Assembly (NCBI GenBank): GCA_013298595.1 | Contig: JAAFIG010000047.1 | Coordinates: 1 to 32,355 of the forward strand | DNA length: 32,355 bases | Direction: 5' to 3' | Source of the DNA: Deinococcales bacterium | GTDB taxonomy: Bacteria; Deinococcota; Deinococci; Deinococcales; JAAFIG01 | Shown here: piece after piece, positions 1 to 8,017 of the stretch | Position numbering within the stretch: position 1 is the first letter of the stretch | How the letters are laid out: every line of letters begins with the position of its first letter | Program-made: the position numbers and the translations under genes | The notes under the pieces: model-generated | What the model was told of the DNA's origin: nothing | The model's input: the letters and a program-made list of their open reading frames with translations, nothing else | The model's database searches: none

Positions 1-87
1 GCGTTCTGGTTGTTTTTCTTGTTTGAAGCGTTGTTCCAGTTCTTGGCTACTTTCAGCCCAGTTGATTGGTTTTATTGTTCGGGTCAT
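1..87 (-). CDS. IS630-like transposase, N-terminal fragment (runs off window)
   Basis: An ATG at 85-87 (minus strand) opens a frame of 29 codons to the window edge. It begins MTRTIKPINWAESSQEL and continues with a charged stretch rich in Glu, Lys and Gln. This resembles the helical start of winged-helix IS630-type transposases, but no catalytic DDE residues are visible because the gene is cut by the edge. The same 29 residues are encoded at 32268-32355 on the plus strand. Presence of a coding frame is likely; the family is inferred. Confidence 0.5.
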   Translation of the reverse strand, partial: MTRTIKPINWAESSQELEQRFKQEKQPER

Positions 88-121
88 GTGTTTATTATGA
101 CTCACTTTCAAACCGCTTTGG
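1..121 (-). mobile_element. Left-edge fragment of an IS630-like insertion sequence
   Basis: These 121 bases are an exact reverse complement of 32234-32354, and identity continues through TA plus one more base (1-124). The element end reads CCAAAGCGGTTTGAAAG on the minus strand and abuts a TA dinucleotide (122-123), the target of IS630/Tc1-type elements. Only the 5' end of the element is inside the window and the rest runs off the left edge. Family assignment rests on the TA junction and on the short transposase start, so it is tentative. That this is a mobile repeat rests on the exact duplication. Confidence 0.7.
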
Positions 122-140
122 TATTACTCCCATTGGTCGG

Positions 141-171
141 AAATGTTTTAGCGTTTTTTGCTAAAACATTT
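141..171 (-). terminator. Perfect 12-bp hairpin downstream of the secreted-protein gene
   Basis: AAATGTTTTAGC (141-152) pairs exactly with GCTAAAACATTT (160-171) around a 7-nt loop. It starts 18 bases after the stop of the minus-strand gene at 190, between that gene and the IS. It is AT-rich and has only a short T run, so it could be a weak terminator or another hairpin element. Confidence 0.5.
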
Positions 172-189
172 CAAGAAGGTACTTAGCAT

Positions 190-1146
190 TTATTTCAGGT
201 TGCTAATATCAAACTCAGCTGTTCTCGAGCCATGCCATTTGAATTGCAATTTTTTGGCTTGCACATTTTTTGGCACTTCAATAATGGCTTTAAACGCAAG
301 TGTTTGTTTACCACCAAGTTCGGCAGAATCAAATGCGGTGTTTTGATTAGCCATAAATAACCCTTCGGATTCAGCACTTTGCTTGCCTGTTTGATCGGTA
401 TAAGAAACTTTAGCAAGACCACTGTACAAAGAAATTGCTTGTTTAGCTGGGTTATTGACTGTGAAATAAACAACCAACCAACGTCCGCCATCGGTTGGTG
501 CAACACCATCAAATTTTGCTGAACTAAACTCGAACTTATCTACTTTAAAATTACTTAACCCTGGGTAGACAACTGCCAGTTGAGCAGGGAAAATACGTAA
601 TGCACTCGAGCCATCCGCCACACGAGGGTCTTTGAACGGTGCTGGTAACCCTTGCACTTTACCTCGAGTATCGTATGTCCAAGAACTGTTCTGACAATCC
701 TCAACCATTAATTTTTGCAAACTGGTATCGGCATCCATTTCGACTCGAGTGACCACGTTCATTTTCTGACCTGCTTTGAATTCTGTGTCCACTGCTACTA
801 AGCTGCTCTGTTCGTACCAGTAACCATCCGTCTCAAGGTCTTCACTTTTAGAATCTAGCCCTGTAATACGAATTGAATCTGCGTTGATCGTGAATGCTTT
901 GGCTTGCGGGTTTTGCACTGTTAAATAGATCAGTAAACCTTTTCGATCATCTGGTAAGACATTGCTGGTATCGCCACCATCGTAAATATAATTACCAATG
1001 CTGTACTCGAGTTTGTTGATCTGGTACGAAACAGCATCACTTGTGCCTTTGCACAGTGTGTACATCTGTCCGAGCGTGGCTTGTTGGGTCTGGGCAAGTG
1101 CTACTGTTAAAATCGTACTACCTAATAATAAAATTGGTTTTTTCAT
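190..1146 (-). CDS. Secreted protein with two DUF4352-like beta domains
   Basis: This encodes 318 residues. The start at 1146 is chosen because AAGGAG lies 7 nt upstream and the protein then opens with a clear Sec signal peptide (MKKPILLLGSTILTVALAQ, cleavage likely near AQT). The mature part seems to contain two related halves, about residues 35-150 and 165-318. Each has a conserved core of the type GLLIYLTVQNP / RWLVVYFTVNNP followed by Ser/Thr-rich strands, the pattern of immunoglobulin-like DUF4352/telomeric-repeat-type extracellular domains. It is probably exported or periplasmic. Its role is unknown. It ends the minus-strand run ABC transporter then this gene, with a 103-bp gap that should hold its own promoter. 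Confidence 0.75.
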   Translation of the reverse strand: MKKPILLLGSTILTVALAQTQQATLGQMYTLCKGTSDAVSYQINKLEYSIGNYIYDGGDTSNVLPDDRKGLLIYLTVQNPQAKAFTINADSIRITGLDSKSEDLETDGYWYEQSSLVAVDTEFKAGQKMNVVTRVEMDADTSLQKLMVEDCQNSSWTYDTRGKVQGLPAPFKDPRVADGSSALRIFPAQLAVVYPGLSNFKVDKFEFSSAKFDGVAPTDGGRWLVVYFTVNNPAKQAISLYSGLAKVSYTDQTGKQSAESEGLFMANQNTAFDSAELGGKQTLAFKAIIEVPKNVQAKKLQFKWHGSRTAEFDISNLK

Positions 1147-1249
1147 GGTTTGCTCCTTATCAGCTTCACAATGATGCTGTGCCAATTGGAGAGCTTACAC
1201 GATTCTTTTTTGATTAAATGTAAAAAATCTGCAACATCGCCTTAATGTA

Positions 1250-3103
1250 CTACGCGTTTTTCTCAGAATAAAGCGGTGATGTTTCGGCAATTTCACGAAG
1301 TTGTGTCTCGGCAATTTCACGAAGTTGTGTTTCGGCGGCTTCACGAAGTTGTGTTTCGGCAATTTCACGAAATTGCAATTGATATAACTCTTTGTACAAA
1401 CCGCCTTGCTCGAGTAATTGTTCATGCGAACCAATTGCCGAAATTTGTCCAGACTCGAGTACCGCAATTCGGTCAGCGTTTCGGACTGTGCTTAATCGGT
1501 GAGCAATCACAAAAGTGGTTCGAGACTGCATTAAACGCTCGAGCGCATCTTGCACCAAAGCTTCGGATTCGTTATCTAAAGCACTGGTAGCTTCATCGAG
1601 AATAAGGATACGCGGATTTTTTAGAATCGCTCGGGCAATGGCGATGCGTTGCCGTTGCCCGCCTGATAATTTCATGCCACGTTCGCCAACCACTGTTTCA
1701 AGACCTTCCTCGAGGCGGTTAATAAACTCTAAGGCATTCGCGGCGGCGGCGGCGGCTTGCACTTCGGCATCGGTAGCATTTGCTCGCCCATACCGAATAT
1801 TCTCTAAGATACTGCCACTAAACAACTGGGTTTCTTGTGGCACCACACCAATCAAACCACGCAGTTGCTCGAGGCTTAAATCTCGAATGTCTACATTGTC
1901 TATTTTGATACTGCCTGCTGTGACATCATAAAACCGTGTGATTAAAGAAACAAAAGTGCTTTTACCTGAACCACTCGAGCCAACCAATGCCAGCACTTCA
2001 CCTGATTGCACAACCAAGTCAATGGCATCCAGAATCAAACCTTCACGGCTGGCGTACTTAAAACTGACTTGCTCAAATGTCACCTGAGCTTGGATATTCT
2101 CAAGACGAACTGGTTGGCTCGGTTGAGTTAAATCAGAGGGTGTATCAAGAATTTCAAAGATTCGACTTGAAGCTCCTAATGCTTCTTGAAATTGCGTAAA
2201 AATCCCACTCAAACTTGCCATTGCAGTCGAAACACCCAGTGCGTAAAACATAAAACTCACCAATGCCCCAGGGGTTAAATTCCCCTCGAGGGCTAAACGT
2301 CCACCATACCAAAGAATAAAACCAAGGCTCGAGAAACCAATAAAAAGCATGGTCGAACCAAACATTGAATTTAAAAGATTGCGTTTCATGGCAGTACGAA
2401 AAGTTGCAAAAACACCATCATTATATTTTTGTTGCTCGAATGGTTCGTTGGTAAAGCTTTGTACCACGCGGATATTACTCAAGGCTTCTTCGGCACTGGC
2501 ATTGGCTGCGGCAATTTTATCTTGCACTTCTTTAGAAAGTGCTCGGACTTTACGTCCAAAATAAATGGCACCAAAAACAATAAATGGTGTGATAAAAAGT
2601 GTTAATAATGCCAAACGCCAATTGGTAATAAACATCATGATGGCACTACCGATTAAAGAAATAATTTGGCTAAAACCATTAGCTAACGCACTCGAGGCAA
2701 CGGTTTGTACGGTGCTGGCATCCGAGGTTAAACGTGAAGTTAACTCACCAACTTTACGACTCTCAAAAAAGCCACTCGAAAGCGAAATAAGGTGCTTATA
2801 AACACTCTGACGCACATCCCGCACCACCGAGGAACCCACCAAAGCTAAACCATAAGACTGAGCAGCATTGAACACACCTTGTCCAAGTGCTACCAGAACC
2901 AGTAACACCACCACCGAATCTAACTGCGTTGTATCTTTACTCTCGAGATTCAAAAAGCTTGCATCCACCAAACGCCCCAGCACCTGCGGAAAGACCAAAC
3001 CCAAACCACTTGAAACCAGTGTTGCCAAACCCGCTAAAACCAAAATCAAACGATACGGTTTTGAATACTGTAATAAACGCAAAAACTGTTGATTAGAAGC
3101 CAC
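1250..3103 (-). CDS. ABC exporter, fused membrane and ATPase domains (BmrA/MsbA type)
   Basis: The 617-residue protein is a half-transporter expected to work as a dimer. Residues about 15-310 form the six-helix exporter membrane domain. The nucleotide-binding domain follows, with Walker A GSSGSGKST (375-383), Q-loop VVPQETQLFSG, signature LSGGQ (479-483), Walker B ILILDEATSALD (499-510) and switch His535 in VIAHRLSTV. All ATPase residues are intact, so it should be active; the substrate (lipid, drug or peptide) cannot be told. The start is a GTG at 3103, six nt after a TAGAAT -10 element, so the mRNA is probably leaderless. The C-terminus is unusual: residues 579-610 are an octapeptide repeat of the REIAETQL type. 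It is divergent from rlmH with only 21 bp between starts. Confidence 0.93.
   Translation of the reverse strand: MASNQQFLRLLQYSKPYRLILVLAGLATLVSSGLGLVFPQVLGRLVDASFLNLESKDTTQLDSVVVLLVLVALGQGVFNAAQSYGLALVGSSVVRDVRQSVYKHLISLSSGFFESRKVGELTSRLTSDASTVQTVASSALANGFSQIISLIGSAIMMFITNWRLALLTLFITPFIVFGAIYFGRKVRALSKEVQDKIAAANASAEEALSNIRVVQSFTNEPFEQQKYNDGVFATFRTAMKRNLLNSMFGSTMLFIGFSSLGFILWYGGRLALEGNLTPGALVSFMFYALGVSTAMASLSGIFTQFQEALGASSRIFEILDTPSDLTQPSQPVRLENIQAQVTFEQVSFKYASREGLILDAIDLVVQSGEVLALVGSSGSGKSTFVSLITRFYDVTAGSIKIDNVDIRDLSLEQLRGLIGVVPQETQLFSGSILENIRYGRANATDAEVQAAAAAANALEFINRLEEGLETVVGERGMKLSGGQRQRIAIARAILKNPRILILDEATSALDNESEALVQDALERLMQSRTTFVIAHRLSTVRNADRIAVLESGQISAIGSHEQLLEQGGLYKELYQLQFREIAETQLREAAETQLREIAETQLREIAETSPLYSEKNA
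1285..1380 (-). repeat. 24-bp tandem repeat, about 4 copies, coding for octapeptide repeats
   Basis: Units begin at 1285, 1309, 1333 and 1357. They are nearly identical (unit 3 differs in its first third, unit 4 decays at the end). The length is a multiple of three, so the repeat adds the octapeptide REIAETQL to the C-terminus of the ABC exporter without breaking the frame. Such in-frame arrays can change copy number by slippage. Confidence 0.93.
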
Positions 3104-3124
3104 TATGCTATTCTAACTCGATCA
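3104..3124. promoter_or_regulatory. Shared divergent promoter between ABC exporter and rlmH
   Basis: Only 21 bp separate the two start codons. On the minus strand TAGAAT (3110-3115) ends 6 nt before the GTG of the exporter. On the plus strand TATTCT (3109-3114) ends 10 nt before the ATG of rlmH. The two -10 boxes occupy nearly the same bases on opposite strands. No Shine-Dalgarno fits either gene, which points to leaderless transcripts. Confidence 0.55.
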
Positions 3125-3580
3125 ATGCGAATTCATATCATCACAGTTGGCACACCCAAACTCGAGTACGCCCAAATCGGTTGTGAGATGTACAGCACAC
3201 GTCTCGAGCGTTTTCATAAAATCAGATTTACCAGAGTACGTGACAGTAAAAAAAATGGTGAAACTGCCATGCTCGAGGAAGGTAACGCCATTCTTGAAGC
3301 CGTTGGTAAAGCATTTTTATTTGCACTAGACCCAAACGGACAGCAACTCGAGACACCAGCACTTGCCCAAAGACTCGAGACACTTGGTGTCAATGGCGAA
3401 GGGGAACTGGCTTTTTGTATTGGTGGTGATGAAGGACTTTCCAGTGCCGTAAAAACTCGAGCTAATAGCTTATGGAGTTTAAGTAAGCTGACATTCCCAC
3501 ATGATCTGGCACAATTGGTTTTACTCGAGGCGTTGTACCGAGCCAGTACAATCAGTGCTGGTGTGAAATACCATAAATAA
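3125..3580 (+). CDS. rlmH: 23S rRNA (pseudouridine1915-N3)-methyltransferase RlmH
   Basis: The 151-residue SPOUT-class methyltransferase uses SAM to methylate pseudouridine 1915 in helix 69 of 23S rRNA, acting on assembled ribosomes in the cytosol. The family signature is clear: FCIGGDEGL, then SLSKLTFPHDLAQLVLLEALYRA and a C-terminal GVKYHK. The usual length is about 155, so the gene is complete. The ATG at 3125 is chosen over an in-frame upstream start because MRIHIITVG matches the first beta strand of the family and the longer version would begin inside the divergent exporter. Seven CTCGAG sites fall in this short gene, six of them as Leu-Glu codon pairs. Confidence 0.95.
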   Translation: MRIHIITVGTPKLEYAQIGCEMYSTRLERFHKIRFTRVRDSKKNGETAMLEEGNAILEAVGKAFLFALDPNGQQLETPALAQRLETLGVNGEGELAFCIGGDEGLSSAVKTRANSLWSLSKLTFPHDLAQLVLLEALYRASTISAGVKYHK

Positions 3581-3587
3581 AAATTTG

Positions 3588-3602
3588 AGAAGCATTGCTT
3601 CT
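3588..3602. terminator. Short palindrome AGAAGCA/TGCTTCT between convergent genes
   Basis: The seven-base arms flank a single base, 7 nt after the rlmH stop and before the end of the convergent lipoprotein gene. There is no strong T tract, so use as a bidirectional terminator is only a suggestion. Confidence 0.35.
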
Positions 3603-3615
3603 TGAGTCAACATTT

Positions 3616-4257
3616 TTAGAATTTAAGTTTGCCAATTCCAGCCCCAAAGGTCAGGGTCACAACACAACCTTTTAAGCTGTTATCGCTCGAGAACAAGCGA
3701 AAAGCCACAATTGCAGAATTAGGTGTATTAACCCCCGATTTACTGACGATAGGTAGGATGCTCTGCCAAGTAAATGCCACGAATAAACCTTGGAATGCAC
3801 CTAAATTTGGTCCAAAGTCAGGTTCGTACTTGCCATCTGGTGTTTTGGTAAAAAGTACATTGACTGGTCCGACTTCATTGGTGATGTGGCTACGTTCGTT
3901 TGGAGCAATCCCATCTTTAACGCTGATAAACATTTTGGAAAAAGTTAGTGTCAAGCTATTTGGACTCGAGGCGCAGGTTTTGAACCGTGCAAATTTAACC
4001 TGAGGGGTGAAGCCTAAGGTAATTGGCACTGGGTTTTGTGGTGCATCGAAATCATCAAAATCACCTTTGAGACTTAGGTTAGCCGCCACGCCTTGGGGTT
4101 GAACTCGAGTTGCACTCAGGTCTTCTTCAAAGGTTGCATCTACAGTGGCATCGTCCAAGCCAAGTGCATTGGTTAATGGAATTTCTGGCAGTAGGCTTTG
4201 GCAAGCGCCCAAAAGCGCTAAGCTCGAGACGGCAAACAACAATATCTGCTTTTTCAT
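3616..4257 (-). CDS. Putative lipoprotein of unknown function
   Basis: This encodes 213 residues. The start at 4257 is supported by AAGGAG 8 nt upstream and by the lipoprotein signal that follows: MKKQILLFAVSSLALLGACQ, with lipobox LGAC and Cys21 as lipidation site. The mature part is acidic near its start (EEDLSATRVQ) and then looks like a beta-rich domain of about 140 residues ending LTFGAGIGKLKF. Two cysteines (in FKTCASS and KGCVVTL) could form a disulfide. I do not recognise the family. It stands alone, convergent with rlmH and divergent from the GGDEF gene, in a 235-bp intergenic region that contains two copies of AAGCGTCACAA. Confidence 0.8.
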   Translation of the reverse strand: MKKQILLFAVSSLALLGACQSLLPEIPLTNALGLDDATVDATFEEDLSATRVQPQGVAANLSLKGDFDDFDAPQNPVPITLGFTPQVKFARFKTCASSPNSLTLTFSKMFISVKDGIAPNERSHITNEVGPVNVLFTKTPDGKYEPDFGPNLGAFQGLFVAFTWQSILPIVSKSGVNTPNSAIVAFRLFSSDNSLKGCVVTLTFGAGIGKLKF

Positions 4258-4478
4258 AAGTGTTCTCCTTTTCACACTAAAAGTCTAAAAACCAAGCGTC
4301 ACAAAAAGCGTCACAAGTCTAAAAAATATTCTGGTACGTACTTTCTCGAGAAAAGGCAGAGAACTTTTCTCGCTGCTTGAGCATTTAGGTTTTGTTGTGG
4401 AATGCGGTTATAACGTTTGAGATACCCGTTAGAAGAATAATCGAAGGCAATGCCAGTTGTGGTGCTGGTTTTTAACGC

Positions 4479-4484
4479 TAATAT
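4479..4484 (+). promoter_or_regulatory. Putative -10 element (TAATAT) of the GGDEF gene
   Basis: TAATAT ends 8 nt before the TTG start at 4493. There is no Shine-Dalgarno, matching the leaderless arrangement seen elsewhere in the window. TATAAG at 4482 is an overlapping alternative. Confidence 0.4.
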
Positions 4485-4492
4485 AAGCGGTT

Positions 4493-5446
4493 TTGTTCTA
4501 CACTGGTTTTGTGTTTGCAGTATTTCAGGCTCGATTTGTCAGGGGATTTTGGTTGACCACCCTTGGCTTATTCAGCTTGGGTACAATTAATTATTTGCTT
4601 TATCCGATGGCGCGTTGGGCAGAGTTAGGCTTTGTGGCTTGCATCTCCATGATTATAGCAATGTGGTTGTGTTTTATCGCATCACGGTTTTATCCAACGA
4701 CGGCTTTGGTACTGATGTTGTGCTGTACCATTCTTGGTCCAGGTTGGTTAATACGTTACTCGATGTTTGTTGAACTCAGTGGCTTACAAGGTGTCGCCCC
4801 TGTAATTTTTGCGTTTATTCCGTGTTCATTGCTACCACTGGTTTGGTCGTGGCGCGGGGCATTACTTGGTACGGGTTTGTCTTTTATTGCGCTTGTACCG
4901 CAACAAAAATTTAGCGAATTTGTGCTTGGTGCTTTTGCGGTTGTGGCGTTTAGTAGTCTTGGTTTGCTGTTTCATTTTACAATCCGCGAACTCGAGAAAG
5001 CGTACGCTAAACTCGAGCAAGCTGCTCGCACAGATGCTTTGACCAAGCTTGGTAATCGTCGTGCCTTACGAGAGGACTTTGTCGCGTTCAAGTTTATGTG
5101 GCTGAGTTTATGGGACTTAAATGGTTTAAAACAAATCAACGACCAATATGGGCACGAAGCAGGCGATGCTTTTATCCTCGAGTTTGTGCAGTGTTTGCAA
5201 CAAGCTAAACCCGATCTGGCTCAAATCTACCGAGTCGGTGGTGATGAGTTTGTCATACTGCATCACACGAACCCTGCCGCATTTGTTGCCACCGTACAGA
5301 ATGCTTTTAAGAGTGTAGCGACGGGTATCACTGAACTGACAAAGGGGTCGTTGGATGATGCTCTGCATTTGGCAGACAGCCGAATGTACCAAGATAAGCA
5401 ACAGCGTAAAGCCATTGGCTCGAGCCGCGAAGCCAATGTTGTTTAA
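4493..5446 (+). CDS. Membrane-bound diguanylate cyclase (GGDEF)
   Basis: The 317-residue protein makes cyclic di-GMP from two GTP. About six hydrophobic segments fill residues 15-165, followed by a short coiled linker (RELEKAYAKLEQAART) and the GGDEF domain. Visible GGDEF-domain motifs are DALTKLGNRRAL, DLNGLKQINDQYGHEAGD and an intact GGDEF at 249-253. The final helix ADSRMYQDKQQ is typical. The inhibitory I-site (RxxD, five residues before GGDEF) reads AKPD, so product inhibition through that site is probably absent. The start is a TTG, set by frame limits and a -10 element just upstream. The membrane part has few CTCGAG sites. The window also holds a matching HD-GYP phosphodiesterase (17993-20434). 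Confidence 0.88.
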   Translation: MFYTGFVFAVFQARFVRGFWLTTLGLFSLGTINYLLYPMARWAELGFVACISMIIAMWLCFIASRFYPTTALVLMLCCTILGPGWLIRYSMFVELSGLQGVAPVIFAFIPCSLLPLVWSWRGALLGTGLSFIALVPQQKFSEFVLGAFAVVAFSSLGLLFHFTIRELEKAYAKLEQAARTDALTKLGNRRALREDFVAFKFMWLSLWDLNGLKQINDQYGHEAGDAFILEFVQCLQQAKPDLAQIYRVGGDEFVILHHTNPAAFVATVQNAFKSVATGITELTKGSLDDALHLADSRMYQDKQQRKAIGSSREANVV

Positions 5447-5505
5447 GTAACTGTACACAATTGCTTAGCTTTCTAGCTCGAGGTGAAAAACCAATTGTCT
5501 GAAAA

Positions 5506-5542
5506 TAATGCCTTATTTGCACCTCGTCCAGACAAGGCATTA
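5506..5542. promoter_or_regulatory. Inverted repeat TAATGCCTT...AAGGCATTA upstream of gap
   Basis: Perfect 9-bp arms (5506-5514 and 5534-5542) enclose 19 nt. It lies 60 bp after the GGDEF stop and 75 bp before gap. It could be an operator for a sugar-responsive repressor of gap or a loose terminator for the GGDEF gene. A candidate -10 (TAGAAT, 5565-5570) lies between it and gap. Confidence 0.35.
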
Positions 5543-5584
5543 CAAAACCTTCACAACTCGAGTGGTAGAATCCTCGCTGGTTAA

Positions 5585-6613
<1,029 letters not shown>

Positions 6614-6625
6614 AAGATGTTAACC

Positions 6626-6678
6626 GTAGGGGTGAGGCATACGACCATGCCCGTATGGTCAAGAAGCCTCGCCCCTAC
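6626..6678. repeat. Nested hairpin repeat between gap and pgk (copy 1)
   Basis: Outer arms GTAGGGGTGAGGC (6626-6638) and GCCTCGCCCCTAC (6666-6678) pair with one G-T mismatch. Inside, GACCAT (6643-6648) pairs with ATGGTC (6655-6660). The same plan occurs at 7894-7947. It may act as an mRNA stabiliser or attenuator between gap and pgk, or simply be a small dispersed repeat. Confidence 0.85.
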
Positions 6679-6696
6679 ATTCAATTGGAGCTAATC

Positions 6697-7860
6697 ATGA
6701 AAACCCTGAATTCATTAGATGTTGCTGGTAAGCGCATTTTAGTGCGTGTGGATTACAATGTACCAGTCGAAAACGGTGTGGTCTCAGATGATACTCGCAT
6801 CACTGCTTCGCTGGAAACAATAAATCTGTTACTCGAGCGTGGTGCTGCAATTATTTTAATGTCGCATTTTGGTCGTCCTAAAGGCGTGGATGATAAGTAT
6901 CGTTTAGCCCCTGTTCACCCTGTACTCGAGAAGGTATTGGGTAAAAAAGTGTTGTATGTCACGTCCACACCTGCCAGTGCTGAGACAGCAACGGCACTCT
7001 CGAGCCTCAAAGCTGGTGAAGTTGCATTGCTCGAGAATGTGCGTTTTGAAGCGGGAGAAGAAAAAAATGATGCAACCCTCAATGCCGCACTGGCTAAACT
7101 TGGTGATGCCTTTGTCTTAGATGCCTTTGGTAGTGCTCATCGGGCGCACTCGAGTGTTTCGGGCGTGGCTGGTTTGTTACCGCATGCAGCTGGGTTGTTA
7201 CTTGAAAAAGAAATGGTGCAATTAACCAAATTACTCGAGCATCCTGTTGCACCGTATGTAGTGATTATTGGTGGCGCTAAAGTCTCAGATAAGTTAAAAG
7301 TGATCGAGAACCTGCTGCCTAAAGTGGACAAAATGCTGATTGGTGGTGGCATGGCATACACCTTTGTTAAAGCCATGGGTGGCAAAATTGGTAAGTCAAT
7401 CCATGAAGATGATTTCTTAGAGACTGCTAAACGGCTCCTCGAGCAATTTGGGTCTAAAATTGTGTTACCGACCGATACATTAGCTGGTGACAAATTCGCA
7501 GCTGATGCCAAAACACAAATCTTTGCCACCAACGCGATTCCCGATGATTGGGAAGGCATGGACATCGGACCAGAATCGCAAAAAGTCTTTGCAGCAACAC
7601 TCGAGAATGCCAAAACCGTTTTCTGGAACGGACCTATGGGTGTGTTTGAATTCCCAGCTTTTGCCAGCGGCACCAATGCTGTGGCAGCAGCACTGGCTAA
7701 AATTCAGAATGCGTTTACTGTGGTTGGTGGTGGCGACAGTGTCTCCGCAATTAACGAAACAGGGTACGCCGATAAAATAGACCATATTTCCACAGGTGGT
7801 GGCGCAAGTCTCGAGTTACTCGAGGGTAAAACCCTGCCTGGTGTGGCAGCATTGGATTAA
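6697..7860 (+). CDS. pgk: Phosphoglycerate kinase
   Basis: The 387-residue enzyme transfers phosphate from 1,3-bisphosphoglycerate to ADP. The hallmarks run in order: [61 protein letters not shown] and the nucleotide loop GGGDSVSAI with [13 protein letters not shown] near the end. Length is typical for bacterial PGK. The ATG at 6697 is preceded by GGAG and starts at the family's usual MKTLNSLDV. An earlier in-frame ATG at 6655 lies inside the hairpin repeat and is unlikely. Leu-Glu pairs are often, but not always, written CTC-GAG. It is flanked on both sides by the nested hairpin repeat. Confidence 0.97.
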   Translation: MKTLNSLDVAGKRILVRVDYNVPVENGVVSDDTRITASLETINLLLERGAAIILMSHFGRPKGVDDKYRLAPVHPVLEKVLGKKVLYVTSTPASAETATALSSLKAGEVALLENVRFEAGEEKNDATLNAALAKLGDAFVLDAFGSAHRAHSSVSGVAGLLPHAAGLLLEKEMVQLTKLLEHPVAPYVVIIGGAKVSDKLKVIENLLPKVDKMLIGGGMAYTFVKAMGGKIGKSIHEDDFLETAKRLLEQFGSKIVLPTDTLAGDKFAADAKTQIFATNAIPDDWEGMDIGPESQKVFAATLENAKTVFWNGPMGVFEFPAFASGTNAVAAALAKIQNAFTVVGGGDSVSAINETGYADKIDHISTGGGASLELLEGKTLPGVAALD

Positions 7861-7893
7861 ACGTTCTGTGACAAGAAATTTGAATAGATGCTA

Positions 7894-7947
7894 GTAGGGC
7901 GAGGCATGCGACCATGCCCACTAATGGTCAAGAAGCCTCGCCCCTAC
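7894..7947. repeat. Nested hairpin repeat after pgk (copy 2)
   Basis: Outer arms GTAGGGCGAGGC (7894-7905) and GCCTCGCCCCTAC (7935-7947) and inner arms GACCAT/ATGGTC (7910-7915, 7924-7929) match the copy before pgk, including the GAAGCCTCGCCCCTAC tail. It sits between convergent pgk and the S10 peptidase and could also terminate transcription. Confidence 0.85.
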
Positions 7948-8017
7948 CACAGTCACATCACAGACAATGTTTTTCGATAATTTCTCGAGAAAAAGAATGA
8001 ACCGTCGTATCAATTGC

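Noticed and set aside
1285-1380. CRISPR array
   Set aside because: The 24-bp units are contiguous without spacers and are read in frame as part of the ABC exporter.
3089-3124. Twelve-residue N-terminal extension of RlmH
   Set aside because: It would start inside the divergent exporter gene, and the family begins at MRIHIITVG.
6626-6678. Hairpin before pgk as a riboswitch
   Set aside because: The same element occurs after pgk and related palindromes lie elsewhere, so a dispersed repeat is the simpler reading.
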